From the NCBI GenBank assembly GCA_046329235.1, contig JAXLVA010000001.1, positions 1,984,001-2,048,000 on the forward strand: a stretch of DNA of 64,000 nt, in the 5' to 3' direction. The notes below the pieces were generated by a model, which worked only from the letters and a program-made list of their open reading frames with translations, was not told where the DNA came from and ran no database searches. This stretch comes from JALONH01 sp046329235. GTDB lineage: Bacteria > Bacteroidota > Bacteroidia > Cytophagales > Cytophagaceae. A program made the position numbers and the translations under genes. This document shows, in pieces, positions 27,111 to 35,820 of this stretch (within the stretch, counting starts at the first letter, position 1; each line of letters begins with the position of its first letter).

Positions 27111-27857
27111 ATGTACAAACATACAAATAAAACTGTCTTACATGAAGATTTGGGTTTGATAGACTATGCTACCGCATGGGACTACCAAACCAAGATTTTT
27201 GACAGCGTTATTCATCAGAAATTGCAATTGCGCGACCTTCCGGAAGACCAACAAATAGGTCCTTCCAATTATATACTTACTTGCGAGCACCCGCACGTAT
27301 ATACCTTAGGTAAAAGCGGTGACAGAAACCATTTACTTATCTCAGAAGAAGGTCTAAAAGAAGCACAAGCCTCTTATTATGAAATAAATAGAGGTGGTGA
27401 TATTACCTATCACGGCCCCGGTCAACTGGTAGTATACCCTATCTTTGATTTAGATAACTTCTTCACCGACATACATAAATACTTGAGATTCTTAGAAGAA
27501 GCCGTTATCTTAACATTGTACGACTTTGGTATAAAAGCCGGACGTGTAGACGGACTTACAGGAGTTTGGCTAGATGGTGACCAACCATTGAAAGCACGTA
27601 AAATTTGTGCCATGGGGGTCAAAGCTAGCCGTTGGGTAACCATGCATGGATTAGCGTTGAATGTACACGCCGATTTGAATTATTTTAAAAATATAGTCCC
27701 TTGTGGGATTGATGATAAAGCAGTGACTTCCCTACACTTGGAACTAAAAGAGCATACTCCTAAGTTAGAAGAAGTAAAGGTTAAATTATTACAACACATA
27801 GCTGAACTCTTTGAAATAACAAATATAGAAAGAGCCTTAAGAGCTACAGCTAACTGA
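27111..27857 (+). CDS. lipB: Lipoyl(octanoyl) transferase LipB
   Basis: 248 residues. It moves octanoyl from acyl carrier protein to lipoyl-dependent enzymes, the first step of lipoate synthesis. Motifs are CEHPHVYTLGKSG (about 62-74), RGGDITYHGPGQLVVYPI (about 94-111) with the conserved histidine, ICAMGVKASRWVTMHGLALNV (about 164-184) with the catalytic lysine, and the catalytic cysteine in FKNIVPCGIDDKAVTSL (about 191-207). A 13-bp gap to the next gene suggests co-transcription. Confidence 0.97.
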   Translation: MYKHTNKTVLHEDLGLIDYATAWDYQTKIFDSVIHQKLQLRDLPEDQQIGPSNYILTCEHPHVYTLGKSGDRNHLLISEEGLKEAQASYYEINRGGDITYHGPGQLVVYPIFDLDNFFTDIHKYLRFLEEAVILTLYDFGIKAGRVDGLTGVWLDGDQPLKARKICAMGVKASRWVTMHGLALNVHADLNYFKNIVPCGIDDKAVTSLHLELKEHTPKLEEVKVKLLQHIAELFEITNIERALRATAN

Positions 27858-27870
27858 TTTATAATACATT

Positions 27871-28263
27871 ATGAAGAAAGATATTCCATTTCCACCCGTT
27901 GAAGGGGTGTATTTAGTGGTGGCAGAAAATGAAGAAGGACAGTGGTATGTTTATTTAGTTAATGAGAACAACTTCATTTTAGAAAATGTAATGATCCATT
28001 CCAGAGGGTATGGAGAAAAAGATGGAGCACCACAACAAACATCTGTTTTGAGACACATGTTTACGGAAGTAGCTGCGAATGAATACATCTCTGTAGAAAT
28101 GATTGACTCTTCCGTTTTTCACTTAAATAATGAATACTGGTTAAGTTATTTTGTCAATAACCAGGTGTATGATAAAAAATTCATCTTCCTACCGGACTCT
28201 ATCATTAAAGAAAATATGAGTTTCATACCTGAAATAGGTTTAAAAGGCATTATTCACCGTTAA
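27871..28263 (+). CDS. Conserved hypothetical protein
   Basis: 130 residues, cytosolic, beta-rich, without known motif (MKKDIPFPPVEGVYLVVAENEEGQWYVYL...). It contains no cysteine cluster, signal or membrane segment. It follows lipB by 13 bp, suggesting an operon. Function not recognised. Confidence 0.75.
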   Translation: MKKDIPFPPVEGVYLVVAENEEGQWYVYLVNENNFILENVMIHSRGYGEKDGAPQQTSVLRHMFTEVAANEYISVEMIDSSVFHLNNEYWLSYFVNNQVYDKKFIFLPDSIIKENMSFIPEIGLKGIIHR

Positions 28264-28434
28264 TTTTCATGATTTTTTAAAGATAAAATTGAAACTAACC
28301 TATAGCTTTTTCGTATAAAGGTTTTGAATAGGTGTGTCCAATTGAAATCCGACCCTGATTTGAACCTTGGGAACACTATTTAATTACCGTTATTTTAAGC
28401 TATTTTAATATTATTTCAATAAATTGAATTCTAA

Positions 28435-30288
28435 ATGAGTGTTGAGCAAACATCGGCGGCCGGCGAATCGAAAGATTTAGACTTTTTATTGAAGGTGGAT
28501 CATTTATCTACCTACTTCAAGACCGAGTCCGGGATTGTAAAAGCCGTGGACGACGTCAGTTTTACATTACGAAAAGGGGAAACAATAGGCATTGTAGGTG
28601 AATCCGGATCGGGGAAATCCGTAACTGCCTTATCTCTCATGCGTCTAATACCTAACCCTCCGGGAAATATTGTTGGAGGTAGTCTCCTGTTCAATCATCC
28701 GGAAAAAGGGATTTTAGATTTAAGACATCTTTCCAAACAAGAGATGCAGCATGAACGTGGAAATTCTATTTCCATGATTTTCCAAGAACCCATGACTTCT
28801 CTGAATCCTGTATTTACCTGTGGTAATCAAGTGATGGAAACCATCATGTTACACCAAAATGTAAGTAAACAGGAAGCCTACAGAAGAACCATCGAATTAT
28901 TTAAAAAAGTTGAGCTTCCTAATCCGGAACTCATTTTCAATAAATTTCCTCATCAAATATCGGGTGGACAAAAGCAACGTGTAATGATTGCCATGGCTAT
29001 GTCTTGCAATCCATCCATATTGATTGCCGATGAGCCAACTACAGCATTAGACGTTACTGTTCAATCACGTATCCTTGATTTGATGCGCCAATTGAGAGAT
29101 GAAAACAACATGTCCATCATGTTTATCACGCACGACTTAGGTGTAATCTCTGAAATTGCGGATCGCGTTATTGTCATGTACCACGGTAAAATAGTGGAAC
29201 AAGGAACCGTATTTGAAATCTTCAACAATCCACAACACCCTTACACCAAAGGACTTTTAGCTTGTCGTCCTAAATTGGACATTCGCTTAAAAGTATTACC
29301 GGTAGTGAGTGATTTTATGGAGCGTGACCAAGAAGGTAATTTCATAGAAAAGAACTCTAAGTTTAACTCGTTAGGTCAAGCTATCTTATTCAACTATGTG
29401 ACGGAGGATGATCTAGACGAGCGCAATGCTCAACTAGCTTTAAAAGAACCACAGTTACGTGTTAAAAATCTTAAAACATGGTTCCCTGTTAAAAAGGGAT
29501 TGTTTGGAAAGATAACCGGTCATATCAAAGCGGTAGACGATGTCACTTTTGATGTTTACCCGGGCGAAACCATTGGTTTAGTGGGTGAATCCGGATGTGG
29601 TAAAACCACTTTAGGCCGAAGCATTCTACGCCTGATTGAACCTACGGAAGGCTCCATTGAATTTGAAGGAAAAGACATCACGCACATTAAAAGTGACGAT
29701 TTAAGAAAACTTCGAAAAGACATACAAATCATTTTCCAAGATCCTTACTCCTCACTTAATCCTAAGATGACCATTGGCGAGGCTATTATTGAGCCTATGC
29801 GTGTCAACGGAATATTAAGTTCTGATTATGAGCGCAAAAACAAAGCTATAGAACTTTTAGAAAAAGTAGGTTTAAAGAAAATCCACTTCAATCGTTATCC
29901 ACACGAGTTCTCCGGCGGACAAAGACAACGTATTTGTATTGCCAGAGCCTTGGCGCTCAACCCTAAATTTATCATTTGTGACGAGTCGGTATCCGCACTG
30001 GACGTTTCCGTACAAGCACAAGTGCTAAATCTTTTAAACCAATTGAAGGAAGAATTCAATTTTACCTATATCTTTATATCACACGACTTGTCGGTGGTGA
30101 AGTTTATGTCGGATCGAATTATTGTAATGAATAAAGGTAAAATCGAAGAGATGGGATATTCTGAAGATATTTACCGCGATCCTAAAACTGAGTACACAAA
30201 ACGATTAATCAATTCTATACCAAAAGTAGATTTAGAGAATATCTTACGTACCTCCAAAGCCCGACAGTTGCAATTACGCAATAGTTAA
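28435..30288 (+). CDS. Fused peptide-type ABC transporter ATPase (DppD-DppF-like)
   Basis: 617 residues containing two ATPase domains joined by a linker of about 90 residues. Domain 1 has Walker A GESGSGKS (near 61), signature SGGQKQR (near 178) and Walker B ILIADEP. Domain 2 has GESGCGKT (near 384), SGGQRQR (near 495) and IICDESVSALD. Both match the oligopeptide/nickel importer type, and C-terminal oligopeptide-ABC tails follow each domain. In YejF-like proteins this fusion powers peptide import. No permease or binding protein lies in the window, so its partners are encoded elsewhere. rnr follows 6 bp later, which implies co-transcription. Confidence 0.95.
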   Translation: MSVEQTSAAGESKDLDFLLKVDHLSTYFKTESGIVKAVDDVSFTLRKGETIGIVGESGSGKSVTALSLMRLIPNPPGNIVGGSLLFNHPEKGILDLRHLSKQEMQHERGNSISMIFQEPMTSLNPVFTCGNQVMETIMLHQNVSKQEAYRRTIELFKKVELPNPELIFNKFPHQISGGQKQRVMIAMAMSCNPSILIADEPTTALDVTVQSRILDLMRQLRDENNMSIMFITHDLGVISEIADRVIVMYHGKIVEQGTVFEIFNNPQHPYTKGLLACRPKLDIRLKVLPVVSDFMERDQEGNFIEKNSKFNSLGQAILFNYVTEDDLDERNAQLALKEPQLRVKNLKTWFPVKKGLFGKITGHIKAVDDVTFDVYPGETIGLVGESGCGKTTLGRSILRLIEPTEGSIEFEGKDITHIKSDDLRKLRKDIQIIFQDPYSSLNPKMTIGEAIIEPMRVNGILSSDYERKNKAIELLEKVGLKKIHFNRYPHEFSGGQRQRICIARALALNPKFIICDESVSALDVSVQAQVLNLLNQLKEEFNFTYIFISHDLSVVKFMSDRIIVMNKGKIEEMGYSEDIYRDPKTEYTKRLINSIPKVDLENILRTSKARQLQLRNS

Positions 30289-30294
30289 GCCTAC

Positions 30295-32505
30295 ATGAGT
30301 AAAAAACCATCTACATCAAGCGGTAAAGGCCCGGATAATCTGGCCTTACGAGTGATTAAGTTTTTTGAAAACACATCTCAATATAGTTTCGGTTATAGAG
30401 AGTTAATTAAAAAACTCTCCATAACGAAAGAAAAAGATAAGAGTCGACTGAAAGAAGTTTTAGAAGCTTTAGTGAACAACGGTAAGCTTCACCGACTCCC
30501 AAGCGGTAGTTTCACCATCGCTAAGAAAGAAGAAATCCAAGATACCTATTCAGCAGATTCTAACGAAGAACCACGTTCACGTAAAGTAGTTGCCGGCCGT
30601 GTAGACTTTGTCAATCCACGATTTGCCTATGTGATTCCGGAAGCTACGGATGGTAAATCCCATTCCGATATTTGGATAAGCTCTGGTAATTTAGGTAATG
30701 CCTTAGACGGCGATTTAGTTAAAGTCTTTTTACACAAACAAGGACCAAGAGCTAAAAGTCCGGAAGGCGAAGTGATTGAAATCATCGAACGCCGACGCAC
30801 CGAGTTTGTAGGTAAAATACAAGTAGGCGGTCGTCATGGATTCGTTGTGCCTGACAGCAGAAGAATGCACGTAGATATTTTTGTTCCACAAGAACATTTG
30901 AATGGTGCTAAAACCGGAGAGAAAGTGATCGTTAAGATTACCAAATGGCATGACGAGCGTGACAAGAATCCAACCGGTGAAGTAACTGAAATCTTAGGTG
31001 CTGCCGGTGAGAATGAAACCGAAATGCACGCCATCATGGCTGAGTTCGGTTTACCGTGGTCTTTTCCTGATACTGTCAACAGAGCTGCTAACGAAATCGC
31101 TCCTGAAATCACAGCCGCAGAAATTGCTAAACGCAGAGACTTCCGTAAAGTCACTACGTTCACCATTGACCCGGAAGATGCAAAAGATTTTGATGATGCC
31201 CTTTCTTTCTTACCATTAGAAAATGGTCGATATGAAATAGGCGTTCACATCGCTGATGTGTCACACTACGTAACACCAGGCTCTATACTTGATAGAGAAG
31301 CATACAACCGCGCTACCAGTGTGTACTTGGTAGATCGTTGCGTGCCTATGTTACCTGAAAAACTTTCCAACGAACTTTGTTCCCTTCGACCAAACGAAGA
31401 CAAGCTGACCTTCTCAGCCGTTTTCGAAATTGATTCCGAAGGAAAAATATACAACGAATGGTTCGGCAGAACCATCATCCATTCTATTCGTCGCTTTACC
31501 TACGAAGAAGCGCAAGAAATTATTGAAACCGGTCACGGCGATTTAGCTTTTGAAATTCACACCATGAATGAGATAGCGAAGAAGATGCGTGCCGATCGTT
31601 TCCGTAAAGGTGCTATCAGTTTTGAAACCATTGAAGTTAAATTCAAATTGGATCCTAACGGTAAACCTTTAGCGGTGATTCCTAAAGTGCGTAAAGATGC
31701 ACACAAAATGATTGAAGACTACATGTTATTGGCCAACCGTAAGGTAGCTGAGTTTGTACACTTCATGAAAAAAGGAAAAGAGAAGAACACCATGGTGTTC
31801 CGTATCCACGAACATCCGGATCCGGACAAATTAAAATCACTTGCCTTATTTGCTAAAAAATTCGGACACCGAGTAAGCTTGGAAGAAGAAGATAAAATTG
31901 CTCAAGAATTAAACAAATTGAGTGATGAAGTAGAAGGCAAACCGGAGCAAAACGTATTACAAAGTTTAGCTATTCGTACCATGTCTAAGGCTAAGTACAG
32001 TACCGAGCCTGAAATACACTTTGGTTTAGCATTCAAACATTACACCCACTTCACCTCCCCTATTCGTCGATATCCGGATGTGATGGCACATCGCTTACTT
32101 CAACATTACTTGGATGGAGGTGAGAGTGCCGACAGACACAAAGTAGAAGAGCAATGTGTGCAGTCATCACAAATGGAAAAACTAGCTGCGGAAGCAGAAA
32201 GAAGTTCTATTAAGTACAAACAGGTAGAGTTTATGCAATCTACCATTGGTGAAGAATTCGAAGGGATTGTTTCCGGAGTAACGGAGTTTGGTATGTTTGT
32301 CGAAATCATTGCGACCAAATGTGAAGGAATGGTTCGATTAGCAGATATCAGCGACGATTTCTACGAAGTAGATATGGAGAACTATCGAATCGTTGGGAAA
32401 AGAAATAAGCGAATGATTACTTTAGGAGACACCGTGTGGGTGAAAGTAAAAAACACCAGCTTAGAGAAAAGAGCTATTGATTTAGATTTATTAAGTAAAA
32501 GATAA
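30295..32505 (+). CDS. rnr: Ribonuclease R
   Basis: 736 residues. A winged-helix-like N-terminus (about 15-75) is followed by two cold-shock/OB domains (about 90-240), the RNB catalytic domain with TIDPEDAKDFDDALS (about 295-309; the aspartates bind Mg2+) and HFTSPIRRYPDVMAHRLLQHY near 585, and a C-terminal S1 domain (EEFEGIVSGVTEFGMFVEI). It degrades structured RNA 3' to 5'. The gene sits 6 bp after the ABC gene and 4 bp before the polyprenyl synthase gene. Confidence 0.97.
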   Translation: MSKKPSTSSGKGPDNLALRVIKFFENTSQYSFGYRELIKKLSITKEKDKSRLKEVLEALVNNGKLHRLPSGSFTIAKKEEIQDTYSADSNEEPRSRKVVAGRVDFVNPRFAYVIPEATDGKSHSDIWISSGNLGNALDGDLVKVFLHKQGPRAKSPEGEVIEIIERRRTEFVGKIQVGGRHGFVVPDSRRMHVDIFVPQEHLNGAKTGEKVIVKITKWHDERDKNPTGEVTEILGAAGENETEMHAIMAEFGLPWSFPDTVNRAANEIAPEITAAEIAKRRDFRKVTTFTIDPEDAKDFDDALSFLPLENGRYEIGVHIADVSHYVTPGSILDREAYNRATSVYLVDRCVPMLPEKLSNELCSLRPNEDKLTFSAVFEIDSEGKIYNEWFGRTIIHSIRRFTYEEAQEIIETGHGDLAFEIHTMNEIAKKMRADRFRKGAISFETIEVKFKLDPNGKPLAVIPKVRKDAHKMIEDYMLLANRKVAEFVHFMKKGKEKNTMVFRIHEHPDPDKLKSLALFAKKFGHRVSLEEEDKIAQELNKLSDEVEGKPEQNVLQSLAIRTMSKAKYSTEPEIHFGLAFKHYTHFTSPIRRYPDVMAHRLLQHYLDGGESADRHKVEEQCVQSSQMEKLAAEAERSSIKYKQVEFMQSTIGEEFEGIVSGVTEFGMFVEIIATKCEGMVRLADISDDFYEVDMENYRIVGKRNKRMITLGDTVWVKVKNTSLEKRAIDLDLLSKR

Positions 32506-32509
32506 AATT

Positions 32510-33490
32510 ATGTTATTCAGCGTAGCGAAAGTATTAGAAGAGATTAATAAAGAAGCTGAAAAATATTCTTTTGGTGAAGAGCCTAAAGAATTATATGAAC
32601 CTATCCGATACATGATGGATATGGGAGGAAAACGTTTACGTCCTCTCCTAACGGTATTGACCTATTACATCTTCAAAGAAGATTATCAAAAGACAATTAA
32701 AACCTCTTTAAATGTAGAAGTGTTTCACAACTTCACTTTAATGCATGATGATATCATGGACAAAGCTCCTTTGCGCAGAGGGAAGACTACGGTACATGAA
32801 AAATGGAATACCAATATTGCCATTCTTGCCGGCGATGTGATGTTTGTAAAGGCATATGAGTTGTTGGAAGAATGTCCGAAAGATCTGTTACCAGAAGCTT
32901 TAGAACTATTTAACGAAACCGCTATAGGAGTTTGTGAAGGTCAGCAGTGGGACATGAATTTTGAATCTCAAAAGAATGTCACGATAGATTCTTACATCAA
33001 CATGATTCGACTGAAGACAGCTGTACTATTAGGTTACAGTATGGAGTTAGGTGGGTTATTATCAGGTGAAGACGAAAAGACCAGAAAAAAACTACGCGAA
33101 TGTGGTACCCTAGCCGGTATCGGTTTCCAGTTAAAAGATGATTTACTGGATGTGTACGGCGATGCTGCTAAATTTGGCAAGCAAGTAGGCGGAGACATTA
33201 TAGCGAATAAGAAAACCTATTTATTATTAAGAGCACTGGAAAAAGCAACCGGTAAATCGAAGAAAACTTTGGAAGATTTGCTGGATGGAAAACTTAAACT
33301 TTCAGATGCGGACAAAGTAAAACAAGTGACGGCTATCTATAATGAAGTAGGAATCAAAGAAGAAACAGAAGCTTTGATTAACGACTATTTCGAAAAAGCA
33401 TTCACGGCTTTACAAGGTGTGGGAGGTTCTATTTATCGCAAACATTATCTAAAGGATTATTTACAAGCATTGATTAACCGTCAGCAGTAA
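32510..33490 (+). CDS. Polyprenyl (isoprenyl) diphosphate synthase
   Basis: 326 residues. The first aspartate-rich motif is LMHDDIMDKAPLRRG (about 77-91) and the second is GIGFQLKDDLLDVYGD (about 204-219); GGKRLRP (about 39-45) binds the diphosphate of IPP. It condenses IPP with an allylic diphosphate to make farnesyl, geranylgeranyl or octaprenyl chains. Chain length cannot be fixed from sequence alone. Tight spacing (4 bp on each side) places it in the rnr operon. Confidence 0.95.
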   Translation: MLFSVAKVLEEINKEAEKYSFGEEPKELYEPIRYMMDMGGKRLRPLLTVLTYYIFKEDYQKTIKTSLNVEVFHNFTLMHDDIMDKAPLRRGKTTVHEKWNTNIAILAGDVMFVKAYELLEECPKDLLPEALELFNETAIGVCEGQQWDMNFESQKNVTIDSYINMIRLKTAVLLGYSMELGGLLSGEDEKTRKKLRECGTLAGIGFQLKDDLLDVYGDAAKFGKQVGGDIIANKKTYLLLRALEKATGKSKKTLEDLLDGKLKLSDADKVKQVTAIYNEVGIKEETEALINDYFEKAFTALQGVGGSIYRKHYLKDYLQALINRQQ

Positions 33491-33493
33491 TCC

Positions 33494-34090
33494 ATGGAGA
33501 TTTACAAAATCATATTAGCCATTACCGTTTTGGCAAGTGTACTTTCGTTCAATAACAGTGACCGAATAGGGAAACTTTTGTTCATCCCTTATGTGGTGAA
33601 GCGAAAAAATGAATGGTACCGATTCATTACTTCCGGGTTTGTTCATGCCGATTTCCTACACTTGATCTTTAATATGTTATCCTTCTATTTCTTTGCCCCC
33701 TACATAGAAGGAGCCTTTAATTCGACTCAGTTTTTAGTACTTTATTTAGGTTCCATGATTATCGCTGATATTCCAACCTATTTTAAATACCAAGACAGTC
33801 CGGGATATGGAAGCTTAGGAGCATCGGGAGCGGTTTCCGCTATCGTGTTTAGTTACATCATGTTACGACCATTTGACACCTTATTAGTCTTTTTTATTCC
33901 TATGCCGGCCATTCTGTATGGAGTACTATTTCTAGCCTACTCCTACTATTTGGACAAAAAAGGACATGGAGTCATTAACCATTCCGCTCACTTCTATGGA
34001 GCAGTGACAGGTCTCATCTTCACCTTTGTCATCCACCCCTATAGTTTGACCAATTTTATCCAGCAAATTGCTGATAAACTGAGCTTCTAA
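33494..34090 (+). CDS. Rhomboid family intramembrane serine protease
   Basis: 198 residues, six predicted helices. The catalytic serine is in GSLGASGAVSAIVF (about 109-122) and the catalytic histidine in NHSAHFYGAVTG (about 157-168). The helix-2 motif HADFLHLIFNMLSFYFF (about 51-67) is also typical. It cleaves membrane proteins within the bilayer; the substrate is unknown. It begins 3 bp after the polyprenyl synthase gene and is probably the last gene of the operon. Confidence 0.95.
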   Translation: MEIYKIILAITVLASVLSFNNSDRIGKLLFIPYVVKRKNEWYRFITSGFVHADFLHLIFNMLSFYFFAPYIEGAFNSTQFLVLYLGSMIIADIPTYFKYQDSPGYGSLGASGAVSAIVFSYIMLRPFDTLLVFFIPMPAILYGVLFLAYSYYLDKKGHGVINHSAHFYGAVTGLIFTFVIHPYSLTNFIQQIADKLSF

Positions 34091-34198
34091 AAAGTTTAAT
34101 TTTTCGATAATTTAAACGAAAATTCATTCGGAATAGGATAATAAAAAGATTAACTTGCAAGAATTATTTAAATAGAATTTATATCATATTTTGACTGT

Positions 34199-35473
34199 AT
34201 GGCACTTGGAGCACCGTTGGACCAACACACAACCGAATCAAATACTGATCTAGAAAATACCCAAGGGTATCAGACAGCTTTATATTCTTTGTTTGTGTTA
34301 TTCTTTATGATGGGTTTTATCACCTGTTTGAATGACATTTTGTTACCCTACCTGAAAAAGGTATTCGATTTAAGTTATACTCAAGCATCATTGATTCAGT
34401 TTAGTTTCTTTAGTGCATATGGTATTATGTCAATCCCATCCAGTATGGTGATTCGTAAAATTGGTTATAAAGCAACGATGATTGCAGGTTTTTGTGTAGC
34501 AGCAGCCGGATGTTTATTATTCCTACCTGCGGTAATGTTCCACTCTTACATCATCTTCTTAGTTGCCTTATTTATCCTTGCCACCGGTATCGTATTATTA
34601 CAAGTAGCAGGTAACCCTTATGTTTCTATCTTAGGAACTTCTGAAACAGCATCTGCTCGTTTAACATTAGCACAAGCATTAAACTCAGTAGGTACATTCG
34701 CTGCACCTTACTTTGGCTTATACTTCATCCTTTCCAAATTAAAAGAATCAACAGACGCATCAGCGGTTGAAGTTCCTTATATTGGATTAGCAGTTACTTT
34801 AGTTATCATTGCCTTCATCTTATCTAGAATTAAATTACCGGTAGTACAAACAGGTGGTAGCACTAGCGAAGGTGAAGAAGGTTCCGCATGGGATTACTCA
34901 CACTTAATCTTCGGTGTTATCGGGATATTCATGTATGTAGGTGGTGAAGTTGCTATTGGTAGTTATTTAATCAACTACTTCGCTCAACCTGAAATTGCAG
35001 GCTTAACGGAAGAAACAGGTGCACCGTTTGTATCTTACTACTGGGGTGGCGCAATGGTTGGTCGTTTTGTTGGCACTTGGTTGTTAAGCCAATTCAAACC
35101 TAGTAAAGTTTTATTGACATTTGCATTACTTGCAGTTACAATGATCGCTATCTCGATTTCTACTACAGGTGCCATTGCTATGTGGAGTATCATCTTAGTT
35201 GGTTTCTTCAACTCGATTATGTTCCCTACCATCTTCACACTTGCTGTAAAAGGTTTAGGTAAACATACAGCACAAGCATCCGGTTTCTTATCTACAGCTA
35301 TCATTGGTGGAGCATTCATTCCGTTGTTATTCGGTATGTGTGTAGACATGGTTAAAGAATCTACAGGTGATGAAGCTCACGGTTTACGTTTAGCATTCTT
35401 AATCCCTATTGTATGTTATGTATACATTGCATGGTACGGATTATCCGGTTCTAAAGTAAAAGGTGAAAATTAA
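34199..35473 (+). CDS. Sugar MFS transporter, FucP / glucose-galactose type
   Basis: 424 residues, twelve membrane helices. The N-terminal half has the FucP-family pattern FFMMGFITCLNDILLPYLK, then QFSFFSAYGIMSIPSSMVIRKIGYKATM and LLQVAGNPYVSILG. A central acidic cytosolic loop (STSEGEEGSAWDY) separates the halves. Family members import L-fucose, glucose or galactose with protons. The codons for Ala, Leu and Thr are strongly biased (gca, tta, aca), hinting at high expression. A strong terminator follows. Confidence 0.94.
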   Translation: MALGAPLDQHTTESNTDLENTQGYQTALYSLFVLFFMMGFITCLNDILLPYLKKVFDLSYTQASLIQFSFFSAYGIMSIPSSMVIRKIGYKATMIAGFCVAAAGCLLFLPAVMFHSYIIFLVALFILATGIVLLQVAGNPYVSILGTSETASARLTLAQALNSVGTFAAPYFGLYFILSKLKESTDASAVEVPYIGLAVTLVIIAFILSRIKLPVVQTGGSTSEGEEGSAWDYSHLIFGVIGIFMYVGGEVAIGSYLINYFAQPEIAGLTEETGAPFVSYYWGGAMVGRFVGTWLLSQFKPSKVLLTFALLAVTMIAISISTTGAIAMWSIILVGFFNSIMFPTIFTLAVKGLGKHTAQASGFLSTAIIGGAFIPLLFGMCVDMVKESTGDEAHGLRLAFLIPIVCYVYIAWYGLSGSKVKGEN

Positions 35474-35492
35474 GATTTATTCCATTTTCATA

Positions 35493-35531
35493 TTAAAAAA
35501 GACTGATGAGTACTCATCAGTCTTTTTTTTG
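35493..35531. terminator. Terminator after the sugar permease gene
   Basis: A perfect self-complementary hairpin (gactgatgag / ctcatcagtc) is flanked by six A and eight T. Confidence 0.92.
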
Positions 35532-35781
35532 CCTTATGTATTATAGATTTATTAATAAAACCCCTATCACCATTACAATTAATACATAATGCATCCAATT
35601 GAATTATTTTTTCTCTTAAACATTTGTTAACACACAAAATCATTTAATCAACTAAAAGACAATCACATTATTTTTAAACATGCTATTTTAATAATAACAG
35701 AATATTACCCCGACACTTTAATTAAACAATTGGCTGACGATAGCATAACATTCCTGTAAATTCCGCTTAATACTCCCCTAC
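35532..35781. other. AT-rich intergenic region
   Basis: No ORF or structured RNA was recognised between the permease terminator and the promoter-like element of the next gene. Confidence 0.5.
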
Positions 35782-35789
35782 TACTTTTG
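35782..35789 (+). promoter_or_regulatory. Possible -7 promoter element
   Basis: TACTTTTG matches TAnnTTTG, 31 bp before the start of the 1316-residue secreted protein. The -33 region has no clear TTG. Confidence 0.45.
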
Positions 35790-35820
35790 TGACATTCAAA
35801 AAACTAACAACAAGTAGTAC